A stretch of DNA of 64,000 nucleotides from a bacterium (GTDB taxonomy: Bacteria; Electryoneota; RPQS01): contig DASXUQ010000008.1 in NCBI GenBank assembly GCA_036504735.1, positions 293,447 to 357,446 of the forward strand. Direction: 5' to 3'. The notes beneath the pieces were generated by a model. That model was not told where the DNA came from. It searched no databases and saw only the letters and a program-made list of their open reading frames with translations. A program made the translations under genes and the position numbers. Each line of letters starts with the position of its first letter. The stretch's first letter is position 1. Positions 9,123 through 18,204 of this stretch are shown here, piece by piece.

Positions 9123-9425
9123 ATGACCACCGTCGACACCGCTCACACCGCCAATTTCACGCTGAAAGGCCCCGCCGTGCCTCTCACCCAACTCCCGCTT
9201 GGATCCCGCTGTCGGGTCGAGGCGGTCGATGAAAACTCCGAAAGCCTGCTCCGGCTGATGGAAATGGGCCTGACACCGGGAGCGGTCGTGGTGATGGAAC
9301 GCGAAGCCCCCCTTAAGAGCCCCTACAGCCTGCGCCTGCCGGGCTGCACCTTGGCCGTCCGGCGTGAAGATGCCGAACGTGTGCTGGTTACCCTGTTGCC
9401 CGAGTCCTCTGCCGAAGGTAAGTAG
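9123..9425 (+). CDS. feoA: Ferrous iron transport protein A
   Basis: This 100-residue protein has the SH3-like FeoA fold: PLTQLPLGSRCRVEAVDENS, then LLRLMEMGLTPGAVVVMEREA and a final LAVRREDAERVLV strand. FeoA is a small cytosolic partner of FeoB and modulates Fe(II) import. The ATG at 9123 gives the family's usual length; an in-frame upstream ATG at 9093 would add ten hydrophobic residues encoded by a T-rich spacer and is unlikely. feoB follows after three bases. The operator-like palindrome just upstream suggests metal control. Confidence 0.9.
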   Translation: MTTVDTAHTANFTLKGPAVPLTQLPLGSRCRVEAVDENSESLLRLMEMGLTPGAVVVMEREAPLKSPYSLRLPGCTLAVRREDAERVLVTLLPESSAEGK

Positions 9426-9428
9426 ACC

Positions 9429-11678
9429 TTGGCCCAATGCCATACAGATACCGTTGTTCGTGAGAAGGTCGCCGCCGGTCGGCGGGTAATTGCCATTGCC
9501 GGCAATCCCAACGCCGGAAAGACGACCGTTTTTAATGCCCTCACCGGAACCCGCCAGCGCGTCGGCAACTACCCCGGCGTCACCGTCGAACGCAAAGTCG
9601 GCACCCTCCACCTGCCTTCGGGTGAAGTGGCCGACATCGTCGACCTTCCCGGCTGCTACAGCCTCGTCGCGCGTTCCCCGGAAGAACAGATTTCCCATGA
9701 CGTCCTTCTCGGTGAACTGGAAGGTGAGCCCCGCCCGGACCTCGTGGTCATCGTGGTTGATGCCTCCAATCTGCAGCGCAATCTCTTCTTAGCCACTCAG
9801 ATCCGCGATCTGGGACTTCCCATGATCGTCGCCCTCAATATGATGGACATCGCCCGCGAGCGCGGCTCCGAAGTCATGCCCCACAAGCTCTCCGAGGCTT
9901 TGGGCTGCCCGGTTGTGCCTCTCGTCGCGCGCAAGGGTGAAGGGCTGGATGATCTGCTCGCGCTGCTCGAGCGTACCGCCTGCGGATGCAGTGAATGCAC
10001 CTGTGGCCTCGCGCCGCGTTTCATTGATGCACTCCCCGCCGCGCTGGAAAAACCCGTTGAAGCCCTCTCGCAGGGCCTGATCCAAAGCGGTCTGGCCTCT
10101 GAAGAATCCTCCCGCGCCGAAGCCCTCTGGCTGCTCGTGTCTTCGTTCGAAGGCGAGGATGCCGTCAAGGTCTCGCCGACCCATGCCGCCCTCACACGCC
10201 GCGTGCGCACCGAGTTCAAGCTTTCGCCACGGCAGATGCGCGCTATTGAAACCAGTGCGCGCTATCACTATCTGAAGGACCTGATGTTCCTCGCGGCCTG
10301 CGTCGAAATGGACCGGCCGCACCGCCTCACCGACCGCCTCGACCGCGTGCTCCTGCACCGCGTCTTCGGTCCGCTGATCTTTCTCGCCGTCATGGCCCTG
10401 GTCTTCCAATCCATCTTCTCCTGGGTGACTCCCGCCATGGACCTCATCCAGTCCGGAGTCGGCCTCGTGGAAAGCGGCGTCAGTCATCTCCTTCCCGATG
10501 GCCTCTTCAAGGAACTGGTGCTGCAAGGGGCCATCGCCGGCGTCGGCAATGTGCTGGTCTTCCTACCGCAGATTCTTGTCTTATTCCTCTTTGTCGGTCT
10601 GCTCGAAGACATCGGTTACATGGCGCGCGCCGCCTTCCTCATGGACCGCATCATGGCCCGTGTGGGTCTGGATGGCCGCGCGTTTCTGCCGCTGCTCTCC
10701 AGCTTTGCCTGTGCCATTCCCGGCATTATGGCCACTCGCACCATCGCCGGACGCAAGGACCGCCTCGTCACCATTCTCGTCGCGCCGCTTATGTCGTGCA
10801 GCGCGCGTCTCCCGGTCTACACGCTGATCATCGGTACTGTCTTCGCCGCCAGCCGTCCCGTGTGGGGTTTCTTCACCGTCGGTGGTCTCGTGCTGATGAG
10901 CATGTATCTCTTTTCCATCACCGTCGGCATCACCATGGCGGCCATCTTCAAGCGCACACTCTTAAAGAGTCCGCCGCCGCCGTTGCTGCTCGAACTTCCG
11001 ACCTACAAACTCCCGTCGCTGAAATCCGTCGCGCTCAATGTCTTTGATCGCGGCAAACTGTTCGTCATCCGCGCCGGTACCGTCATTCTGGCCGCCACCG
11101 TCATCGTCTGGGCCGTCATCCATGTGCCGCTGCGTCATGTCGACCTTGCGCCGCTGACTGCCGAACGCGCCGCCGTCATATCTGACGCCTCGCTCGATTC
11201 CCCCGCCCAAACCGCCGCGCTGAATCTCATTCAGGCAAAAGAAGACGCGCTGAGAATCGAACACAGCATCGGCGGATCTTTGGGCAAACTGATTGAGCCG
11301 GTCATTGCCCCCCTCGGTTTCGATTGGAAGATGGGTGTCGGCATCATCGCCAGCTTCGCCGCGCGCGAGGTCTTTGTCAGCGGTCTGGCCGTCGTCAACG
11401 GCGTCGGCAGTGCCGATGAGAACTCCTCCGATCTGCGCCAGACTCTGCGTGCCGAAAAACGCCCCGGCAGCGGTGCGCCCGTCTATACTCCGTTGCTCGG
11501 CCTCGCGCTGATGGTCTTCTTCGTACTGGCCTGTCAGTGCATGTCCACCGTGGCGATTGTCCGCCGGGAAACCAACAGTTGGCGCTGGCCCGCTTTCATG
11601 ATCGCCTACATGAGCATCCTCGCCTGGCTCGGAGCCTTCGCCGTCTACCAGGGCGGCCACCTCCTCGGCCTCTCCTGA
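9429..11678 (+). CDS. feoB: Ferrous iron transporter B
   Basis: The 749-residue protein is a full FeoB. The N-terminal G domain has G1 GNPNAGKTT (25-33), G3 DLPG (72-75) and G4 NMMD (137-140). It is followed by a helical spacer and a membrane core with Gate motifs (for example LLSSFACAIPGIMATRT and the later MSCSARLPVYTLI). It moves Fe(II) across the inner membrane, driven or gated by GTP. The only sensible start is TTG at 9429, three bases after the feoA stop, so expression depends on coupling to feoA. A Cys-rich CSECTCG element near residue 183 is of note and could bind metal. Confidence 0.95.
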   Translation: MAQCHTDTVVREKVAAGRRVIAIAGNPNAGKTTVFNALTGTRQRVGNYPGVTVERKVGTLHLPSGEVADIVDLPGCYSLVARSPEEQISHDVLLGELEGEPRPDLVVIVVDASNLQRNLFLATQIRDLGLPMIVALNMMDIARERGSEVMPHKLSEALGCPVVPLVARKGEGLDDLLALLERTACGCSECTCGLAPRFIDALPAALEKPVEALSQGLIQSGLASEESSRAEALWLLVSSFEGEDAVKVSPTHAALTRRVRTEFKLSPRQMRAIETSARYHYLKDLMFLAACVEMDRPHRLTDRLDRVLLHRVFGPLIFLAVMALVFQSIFSWVTPAMDLIQSGVGLVESGVSHLLPDGLFKELVLQGAIAGVGNVLVFLPQILVLFLFVGLLEDIGYMARAAFLMDRIMARVGLDGRAFLPLLSSFACAIPGIMATRTIAGRKDRLVTILVAPLMSCSARLPVYTLIIGTVFAASRPVWGFFTVGGLVLMSMYLFSITVGITMAAIFKRTLLKSPPPPLLLELPTYKLPSLKSVALNVFDRGKLFVIRAGTVILAATVIVWAVIHVPLRHVDLAPLTAERAAVISDASLDSPAQTAALNLIQAKEDALRIEHSIGGSLGKLIEPVIAPLGFDWKMGVGIIASFAAREVFVSGLAVVNGVGSADENSSDLRQTLRAEKRPGSGAPVYTPLLGLALMVFFVLACQCMSTVAIVRRETNSWRWPAFMIAYMSILAWLGAFAVYQGGHLLGLS

Positions 11679-11770
11679 CGCAAAACGAAAAACTAAAATG
11701 AAGAACCAAAAGATGAATCCGAGCCTTCTTCATTTTTGGTTTCTAATTTCTAATTTCTAATTTCGTCTCC

Positions 11771-11968
11771 ATGTCCCCTCTCCTCGACACCTTCTTAGTC
11801 CTCACCGCCGTCGCCCTCGCCCTCGGCTATTTGGTGTGGCGCAAACTGCGCTCGAAGCGCCATGCCCAGCGGGACTGGACCAGCGGCCACGCCGACGTCT
11901 GCACCTCCTGCCCCGTCATCCAGATCCACAAGGCCCGCTTACAAAAAGCCTCCCGGAATCATGAATAA
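11771..11968 (+). CDS. FeoB-associated Cys-rich small membrane protein
   Basis: This 65-residue protein has one membrane helix (residues 4-22), a basic stretch and a CTSC pair near residues 45-48. That matches the FeoB-associated Cys-rich protein family often found as the third gene of feo operons. It may help deliver or sense iron at the membrane, but its job is not established. A 90-base A-rich/T-rich inverted spacer separates it from feoB, and a strong terminator directly follows. Confidence 0.75.
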   Translation: MSPLLDTFLVLTAVALALGYLVWRKLRSKRHAQRDWTSGHADVCTSCPVIQIHKARLQKASRNHE

Positions 11969-11972
11969 AAAA

Positions 11973-12004
11973 ACGCGGGACGAGTCAACCTCGTCCCGCG
12001 TTTC
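11973..12004 (+). terminator. Terminator of the feo operon
   Basis: ACGCGGGACGAG (11973-11984) pairs perfectly with CTCGTCCCGCGT (11990-12001) around a 5-base loop, preceded by an A-run and followed by TTTCATT. It lies 5 bases after the stop of the small feo-associated gene. Confidence 0.88.
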
Positions 12005-12035
12005 ATTATCCGTTTTCCCCTGCGCCGCATCCCCC

Positions 12036-12125
12036 ATCCTGTCATCCTGCACGCGGTCTTCCTTCGTTCTGCCATCCTGCACCCCCTAACCTTGTCATCC
12101 TGCATTTGTCTTCAAATGCAGGATC
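12036..12125. repeat. TCATCCTGC repeats ending in a 12-bp hairpin
   Basis: Three spaced copies of a (G)TCATCCTGC element are seen, the last forming ATCCTGCATTTG-TCTT-CAAATGCAGGAT (12097-12124). It lies between the convergent feo and glycosyltransferase units and resembles part of the TGTCATTCTGACG end of the dispersed repeat at 23460 and 27097. Confidence 0.55.
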
Positions 12126-12151
12126 TCTCTTTCCCGCTCAACAGAGGATTC

Positions 12152-13309
12152 CTATTTCCTATTTCCTATTTCCCCTCGCCCCACTCCTCGTTGCGCCAGC
12201 AGCCCCTCAAGCTGATCCACCACAAAACCCAGATCAAATTCCCGCACGGCATACTCCCGGGCTCGTGCACCGATCTCCCGCCGCTTGTCGCTATTCGCCA
12301 GCAACTCCCGCACCGCCTTTTCGAGGTCATTGAGGTTGGTCGCAAATCGTCCCAGCCCCTTGTCCGTCAGCAGCCGGTCGGGATTGACATCTAAGGAAAC
12401 AATCGGCACTCCGCGCATCATCGCATGGATGAAGGTATTGGGATAGCCTTCTGCCTGACTGGTACTCACCAGCAGATGGGCCTTCTGAAAATACTCCCCC
12501 ACCCGGTTGCGCGGCACCGCGCCATCATACCGCAAATGCGGCAGCTTCCGTGTGGCCGCATCCAAAATTGCCCGGTACTTCGGCTCCTGAATATTGCCGA
12601 TCATCACAAAATCCGCATCCAAGTCCCGGCAACGGCGTGCCAACTCAATAAACAGGCGCGGCCTTTTCCAGTCTTTGATTCCCCCCGCCCACAACACCAG
12701 CGGCTTGCCCAGATGAGATTGAACTTCATTCTCCGGGACGCTTGTCTGTGGATTGTGCAGCACCACACTGTCAATTCCTCCGGCGGCCAGTGCCTCTTGC
12801 TGGCCGGTATGCTGGGCCAGCACCAGATCCGCTGCCCGTACTCCCCGCCGCGCCATCCAGGTGGGATAAACAAATCGCAACAGATGGGCATAGAACCGTG
12901 CTGCGCCGAAATTCTGCTTCACCAGCTTGAGTCTGGGCAAGAAGGACCCATCCGCCTCAGAGGCCGATGCCCAGACCTTTAGTGTTCCCGCAGGAGCCTC
13001 CAGCATGGTGTGATGGGTGTAGAGATCATACACAATACTCACCACCACCGCAGGCCTCAGCTTCGTGAGCAACCTGCGCAAGGCCAGCCGGTTCGCCACA
13101 AAGGGTGATCGCTGCGGTGGCAGTGCATGCAACGTCACGCCATCCACTACCGCCGGATCCGGCGTTTTCTTCATCTCACTTATGCAGTGGACATCCCAGC
13201 CCCGCCGCGCAAGTTCAGTTGAAAGCAACCACACCCGCTCCTCTGAGCCGCCCTGAATACTGGTCAGCAAATGGTACTTGGAGACAAACAGAATGCGGGG
13301 CTTTTCCAT
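12152..13309 (-). CDS. Glycosyltransferase family 4
   Basis: With the start at 13309 (MEKPRILFVSKYH) the protein has 385 residues; the longer open frame upstream lacks homology-like sequence. It has a GT-B layout: an acceptor domain with a GGSEERVWLLSTELARRGWDVHC helix region near residue 20, and a C-terminal donor domain with SQAEGYPNTFIHAMMRGVP (about 310). The last residues, EIGNRK and the stop codon, are encoded by an AAATAGG periodic repeat. It probably acts in the same surface polysaccharide pathway as the following flippase and AsnB genes, though it points the other way. Donor and acceptor sugars are unknown. Confidence 0.85.
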   Translation of the reverse strand: MEKPRILFVSKYHLLTSIQGGSEERVWLLSTELARRGWDVHCISEMKKTPDPAVVDGVTLHALPPQRSPFVANRLALRRLLTKLRPAVVVSIVYDLYTHHTMLEAPAGTLKVWASASEADGSFLPRLKLVKQNFGAARFYAHLLRFVYPTWMARRGVRAADLVLAQHTGQQEALAAGGIDSVVLHNPQTSVPENEVQSHLGKPLVLWAGGIKDWKRPRLFIELARRCRDLDADFVMIGNIQEPKYRAILDAATRKLPHLRYDGAVPRNRVGEYFQKAHLLVSTSQAEGYPNTFIHAMMRGVPIVSLDVNPDRLLTDKGLGRFATNLNDLEKAVRELLANSDKRREIGARAREYAVREFDLGFVVDQLEGLLAQRGVGRGEIGNRK

Positions 13310-13494
13310 GCCGGGTAAATAACTTCCGTTGAAAAGGTGAGAAATACCAAGATAAAGACCAACATCAACAAAAGCAAGCAATTTCCAAGCCAGCAAGCGC
13401 CACCCTGTTCCGCCCCCCCACCTCAAAAAAACTAACCGGCACGCGCTCCATCGTGCCGGATCCCTTGTTCATGCTGCCCTCCGGGCTGACGGTC

Positions 13495-13622
13495 CGCTGA
13501 AGGCGAGATCTCGCTCCGCCGGACCGGAGGCCGCCGCTATGGATGGGGTTTGTCACCGCGCGGTCTCCATGCACAACCCCCACGCCGCCGAGCAGGCGAC
13601 CCGGGTCAAGGGGTCACCCCTT
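13495..13622. repeat. Palindromic repeat in a gene-free spacer
   Basis: The 407-base spacer 13310-13716 has no credible gene. It holds the palindrome GCGAGATCTCGC (13503-13514) and, at its end, CAAGGGGTCACCCCTTG preceded by GGCGACCCGGGT. Read on the minus strand, this matches the unit that carries the porX stop codon (30416-30430). Confidence 0.6.
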
Positions 13623-13716
13623 GTTGCGGAAGGGAGAGAGATTTTGTAGATTCTTGGCATGCGGCTTGCCGTGAGTTCTCTTTTTGAGCGGCATGTGACC
13701 ACAAACTTGGCAGGAT

Positions 13717-15252
13717 ATGGCAGAACCTCTGGAAACTGTAGCTACTCCCGTTCGTCCCCGCCGCCGTGTTGTGCAAAACACGGTTTTCTCGGCTCTGACC
13801 AAGGCACAGGGTGCAATTCTCAGCTATATCACCACGCTGATTCTGCTCCATGCGCTGTCGGTGGAAGGCTACGGTCTGTACTCGGTGCTGTTTGTGGGGG
13901 TGGTCGCCAACCTCAGTTTGCTGTTGCGGTTTGGCATCGCCAATGTGCTCACCCGGTTCATCCCGGAGTACTATTCGCAGGGCAACTTCCGGGTCATTGC
14001 CCGCCTGTTCTCTATGGCCAATCTGATCCAGACGGCATCGGCGGCACTGCTGGCCGTCATCGCCTGGATCTTTGCCCCGCAGCTTGCCACACTGATCCGT
14101 TTCCCCGGTTCGGAAAATGTGCTCCGCATTTTCGCCGTGGGTGCTGCCGCTTATCTGCTGACCGAGAACTTCCGCATTCTGTTCGGCGGGGTCTTCCAGC
14201 AGCGGGTGATTCTGATTGTCAATTTCATCTATGCGGTCATCCGGCTGGCCGCGCTGTATATCGCAACGCGCACTGCCGATCCGCTGTTCAGTGTCATGAT
14301 TGCCGAGAGTGCGCTCTATGTCTTCCTGCTCGCGGCATACTATATCGCTTACCGTCTTCTCGTCCGGCCCCGCATCGAGGAACATCCCGATCATGAAATC
14401 CCGCCCCCGTGGCGGCGTTTCACCCGCTACGCCGGATTGTATTATCTGAATGAACTCGGCCTGACGCTCATCAATCAAGCCACAGACCTGTTCATCGTCT
14501 CCGGACTGCTCGGAGACCTTGCCGTGGGCCTCTATGGTCTGGCTAACCGCATCCTGCAACTGGCCACACAGGTGCTGCCCAACAAGGTTTTCGGGGATGT
14601 CATCGAGCCGCTGTTCTTCAGTGAGTACGGGGAAGCGCGCAAGCAGGAAGCTCAGTTCGGCTTCAATATGTTTTTGAAGGTTACCCTGCTCACGGCGCTG
14701 CCCATCGGCATCTGGATTTCCCTGATGGGCCGTCCGCTGATCGTGGAACTGTTCGATGCCCGCTATGCCGATGCCGCCATGATCCTCACCGTCAGTGGCT
14801 TGATTCTGCCGATGATCGCCATGCGCATGCCGCTCGGTCTCATCCTGCAGAATGCCGAACGTCCCGATCTGCTGCTCATCGCCAAGCTCACCGGAGTGCT
14901 GAAAATTGTCCTCGGCCTGATGCTCGTGCGGCAGTGGGGAGTCATGGCGATGGTCTGGGTCACCTTCTCCACGACGCTGGCCGAACTCATCGTCAATTTC
15001 TCCTTCGTCGCCACCAAACTGCATGTGCGTACCGACTTTGTAGGCCTGTTGCGCCTCGGGATCAACAGCCTGATTGCCGCCGCCCTCTTCTATCCGCTGC
15101 GGCCCTTCTTTGCCGGACGGATCGGAGTCATCATCAGCATCCCGCTGTTTGCCGCGCTCTACCTCGGCATCAATCTGCTGCACAAGACGTTCCGCGCCGA
15201 GGAACGCGAGTTCATCAATTCGAAAATGCCGTATCCTCTCTGGAAATTCTGA
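13717..15252 (+). CDS. Polysaccharide flippase (Wzx/MOP superfamily)
   Basis: The 511-residue protein has about 12-14 membrane helices starting near residue 20 (VVQNTVFSALTKAQGAILSY) and a long middle loop. Its hydropathy pattern and sequence are typical of oligosaccharide flippases of the MATE/MOP group. These move undecaprenyl-linked repeat units across the inner membrane. It lies upstream of, and 28 bases from, an AsnB-type gene on the same strand, a pairing common in capsule and O-antigen loci. It is not possible to tell which glycan is exported. Confidence 0.85.
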   Translation: MAEPLETVATPVRPRRRVVQNTVFSALTKAQGAILSYITTLILLHALSVEGYGLYSVLFVGVVANLSLLLRFGIANVLTRFIPEYYSQGNFRVIARLFSMANLIQTASAALLAVIAWIFAPQLATLIRFPGSENVLRIFAVGAAAYLLTENFRILFGGVFQQRVILIVNFIYAVIRLAALYIATRTADPLFSVMIAESALYVFLLAAYYIAYRLLVRPRIEEHPDHEIPPPWRRFTRYAGLYYLNELGLTLINQATDLFIVSGLLGDLAVGLYGLANRILQLATQVLPNKVFGDVIEPLFFSEYGEARKQEAQFGFNMFLKVTLLTALPIGIWISLMGRPLIVELFDARYADAAMILTVSGLILPMIAMRMPLGLILQNAERPDLLLIAKLTGVLKIVLGLMLVRQWGVMAMVWVTFSTTLAELIVNFSFVATKLHVRTDFVGLLRLGINSLIAAALFYPLRPFFAGRIGVIISIPLFAALYLGINLLHKTFRAEEREFINSKMPYPLWKF

Positions 15253-15280
15253 CGCAGGCTTAAGGAAGCGAATCCTCTCT

Positions 15281-17110
15281 ATGTGCGGAATCTGTGGTAT
15301 CATCGACCCGGCGGGCATCGACCCGCTGCTGCTCGAACGCATGACCGACGGCCTGGCCCATCGCGGCCCCGATGCTCGCGGAACATGGATCAGTCCGGAT
15401 CGCCGCGTCGGCTTCGGCCATCGCCGCCTTACCATTATCGATCTCGATCCCCGCAGCAACCAGCCGTTCATCAGTGATGATGGGGAAATGGCGCTCACCT
15501 TCAACGGTGAGATCTACAACTTCCATGATATCCGCCGCGAACTCGCCGCCAAAGGACACCGCTTCCGCACCGAGTCCGACACCGAGGTCATTCTCCATGC
15601 CTATGATGAGTGGGGCTTCGATTCCGTGCATCGCCTGCGCGGCATGTTCGCCTTCGCCATCTATGATCGCCGCCGCAACCGCGTCTGGATTGCCCGTGAC
15701 CGCATCGGCATCAAACCCGTCATCTACTATCAGAAAGACGGCCTGCTCGCCTTCTCCTCGGATATTCAGACCCTGTCTTCCGCGCCGTTCGATGCCGCGC
15801 TCGATATCACCGCGCTCTATGACTGTCTGATCTATCAGTATATCCCCGCTCCCAAAACCGCCTTCCGCTATGTCCACAAGCTCGAAGCCGGACACTGGAT
15901 GCTCTGGGAGAATGGCCATCTCACCGATCAGAAATACTGGGATGTACCCGCCTTCGGAGAGAATATCGTCGATGAAGCCACCGCGATCAAACGTGTGCGG
16001 GAACTGATCGATGAGTCCGTGCGGCTGCGCCTGCTGGCCGATGTGCCCGTCGGCACACTGCTCTCCGGCGGCATTGACTCCAGTGCCGTCACCTACTATG
16101 CGCAGAAAAATGCCAGCGGCCCTCTCCACGCCTTTTCCGTCGGCTTCGATGTCGCATCCAAAAATGAACTCGAATATGCCGAACTGCTGGCGCGGGAATT
16201 GGGCAGTGACCATGTCACTCGCATGTACACCTCCGATGCCGCTCGCGAACGCGCCGCGGAAAGCATGTTCCTCTACGGCGAGCCGCACGGCGACATGTCC
16301 ATCTTCCCTACAGCCGTGGTCAGCCAAATGGCGCGCGATCAGGTCACCGTGGCCCTCTCGGGTGATGGCGGCGATGAGGTTTTCTGGGGCTACAAGCGCT
16401 ATCTCGAATATCCCGCCTACAACCGCCGCAATTTCCCCTTCCGGAAGATGCTGCGCGCGGCCGCACACAAGTCTCTGCATCCGACCGCTCATGGCCGCAT
16501 CCGCCTGCTGCGCCGCTGCCTCGATGATTTCGATCTTTATACTCTGCTGATCGGCGGTATTACCCGTACCGAAATCGGACAACTGATGGCGCCTGATCTC
16601 TTCGAACACTTCCGGGATTACGACGACTACTGGGCCTATCGCAAATTCTGGCGCGAGGATGTGCCCCTCGCCACGCGGCTGCAATACCTTGATCTGAAGG
16701 TCTATCTGGCCGACGATATTCTGGTCAAGGTCGACCGTGCCAGTATGTCGGTCGCCCTCGAAGCCCGTGTGCCGCTCCTCGATCACAAACTCATCGAAGA
16801 AGTTTTCTCCTGGCCCGATGCGATTCGCTCGGATGGCCATACGCTGAAATATATTTTTAAGAAAGCGATGCGTGGTGTCCTGCCCGAAGCCATTCTGACG
16901 AAGCCTAAGCATGGCTTCAGCCCACCGTGGAATGAGTGGATCAAAGAGTGGGATGAGGTCCGCGAAGCCCACGGAGACGGCAGCTTCTTTGCCAAAAACC
17001 GTGCGCTGCCCCCCGACTACACCGTGCTCATGATGCAGCACTGGCTGACCTCCCGCCGCTCCCAGCAGCCGGCCCTCCGGCCTCCCGCCGTTCCTACGGC
17101 CGCCGCCTGA
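15281..17110 (+). CDS. asnB: Asparagine synthase-like glutamine amidotransferase
   Basis: The start at 15281 gives MCGICG, placing the glutaminase nucleophile Cys at position 2 after removal of Met. This requires discarding the longer open frame. Residues 1-200 form the class II glutaminase domain (HRGPDARG at 28-35). The synthetase domain follows with the PP-loop LSGGIDSSA (261-269). The length, 609 residues, is normal. In polysaccharide loci such enzymes amidate sugar carboxyls as well as making asparagine, and the flippase neighbour makes that role plausible. A perfect hairpin terminator follows within 30 bases. Confidence 0.88.
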   Translation: MCGICGIIDPAGIDPLLLERMTDGLAHRGPDARGTWISPDRRVGFGHRRLTIIDLDPRSNQPFISDDGEMALTFNGEIYNFHDIRRELAAKGHRFRTESDTEVILHAYDEWGFDSVHRLRGMFAFAIYDRRRNRVWIARDRIGIKPVIYYQKDGLLAFSSDIQTLSSAPFDAALDITALYDCLIYQYIPAPKTAFRYVHKLEAGHWMLWENGHLTDQKYWDVPAFGENIVDEATAIKRVRELIDESVRLRLLADVPVGTLLSGGIDSSAVTYYAQKNASGPLHAFSVGFDVASKNELEYAELLARELGSDHVTRMYTSDAARERAAESMFLYGEPHGDMSIFPTAVVSQMARDQVTVALSGDGGDEVFWGYKRYLEYPAYNRRNFPFRKMLRAAAHKSLHPTAHGRIRLLRRCLDDFDLYTLLIGGITRTEIGQLMAPDLFEHFRDYDDYWAYRKFWREDVPLATRLQYLDLKVYLADDILVKVDRASMSVALEARVPLLDHKLIEEVFSWPDAIRSDGHTLKYIFKKAMRGVLPEAILTKPKHGFSPPWNEWIKEWDEVREAHGDGSFFAKNRALPPDYTVLMMQHWLTSRRSQQPALRPPAVPTAAA

Positions 17111-17135
17111 TCAACGCTACACCTCACACAATGTA

Positions 17136-17170
17136 ACAGCGCCTTCGAGATTTTCGAAGGCGCTGTATTA
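17136..17170 (+). terminator. Terminator after the asnB-like gene
   Basis: ACAGCGCCTTCGA pairs with TCGAAGGCGCTGT (13 bp) around a 5-base loop, followed by ATTATTTTCG. It may also serve the convergent methyltransferase gene. Confidence 0.85.
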
Positions 17171-17201
17171 TTTTCGCTTTTCGCTTTTTCGCTTTTTCGA
17201 T

Positions 17202-17972
17202 TTACTTCCTGCACGTCGCCATCAACCGGTGCTTCAGCCCGCAGAACAGCGGCGTTTCGCCCATCAATTCCATAAGCAACTGCAAACCCAAAAACCACCG
17301 CGGGTGGTACATGTTCGGCACTCCCCAGCGGTAAATCTTGATATCCTTGAACCCTGCGCCCTTCAAATACTTGATCAGTGCGTGGCGCGTGTTGATCCGG
17401 TACGGCGCGGGATAAGTCCCCTCGCTCTGAATCTTCATCTTCTTCTTCAGCCACTCGCGCTGATCGATGGAGAGAAACTTGTTCGGAAACATGAACGGAT
17501 TGAACACGCTGTTGGTGTTGATGATTACCCGCCCGCCCGGCTTCAGCACCCGGTAGAATTCCCCGCACACCTGCTTCGGATCCGTGATATGTTCGAACAC
17601 CGAATCGCAGTACACCCCTTCTACACTGCCATCGGCCAGCGGCAGCCGTTCCAAAATCCCCTGCATCTTATAGCGCACTGTGGGATTCATTAAAATATCT
17701 TCATGAATCGGCTCCAGCCCGATCAGCTTCCGTAGCGGCACCTTCCGCTCCGCAAGGGTGGTCGTCTGCCCGCACCCCGCCTCCAGCACCAGAGCATCTT
17801 CCAGCCCATTGGCCCAGTCGGCCATGAACACATGGTTATAATAATGGTTCTTCTTGGCCAGTGATTCCCAGTATTTGCGGAACATGGGAGGCACCGCTGC
17901 CAACTGCTGGGCATGGGTCAAACTGAAAGCGCCCTTGGGCAGAAGTTGCGGCTCGGAGGTCGTATTGGACAT
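17202..17972 (-). CDS. Class I SAM-dependent methyltransferase
   Basis: This 256-residue protein has the SAM-binding motif I LEAGCGQTTTLAE (about residues 67-79) and the later motif ADGSVEGVYCDSVFEHI (about 117-133), as in Methyltransf_11/25-type enzymes. The C-terminal half (RINTRHALIKYLKGAGF) is typical of enzymes acting on small molecules or sugars. It is convergent with the asnB-like gene and belongs to the same polysaccharide neighbourhood, so methylation of a sugar or lipid intermediate is likely but not shown. A periodic TTCGCTTTTT spacer lies between it and the terminator. Confidence 0.8.
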   Translation of the reverse strand: MSNTTSEPQLLPKGAFSLTHAQQLAAVPPMFRKYWESLAKKNHYYNHVFMADWANGLEDALVLEAGCGQTTTLAERKVPLRKLIGLEPIHEDILMNPTVRYKMQGILERLPLADGSVEGVYCDSVFEHITDPKQVCGEFYRVLKPGGRVIINTNSVFNPFMFPNKFLSIDQREWLKKKMKIQSEGTYPAPYRINTRHALIKYLKGAGFKDIKIYRWGVPNMYHPRWFLGLQLLMELMGETPLFCGLKHRLMATCRK

Positions 17973-18204
17973 GGTAGTTCCCTGATGGATCGCGATTCCG
18001 GCCCCGTCTTCCGGCCCGGACCTATAGCGTCTGTCCGTGTAAGCCTATTATTCACAAATGCTTATCCACAAACACCGCTATCGCTAATATAATGCATCTC
18101 ATCGATACCCTGCAAGCCCCATTCCAAGCCCCGTCAGAAAAAAACTGAAATTCTGAAATGCCAAACCAGCGCCCGCACCCCATGTTTTGCCGCGGCATGC
18201 GTCT

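Noticed and set aside
13606..15504. 632-codon open frame antisense to the flippase gene
   Set aside because: Its sequence is rich in Gln, Asp and His with no recognisable domain, as expected for the complement of a GC-rich membrane protein gene, and the sense strand encodes a clear flippase.
15260..17041. 593-codon open frame antisense to the asnB-like gene
   Set aside because: The plus strand encodes an intact AsnB with catalytic Cys2 and PP-loop; the antisense product has no family features.
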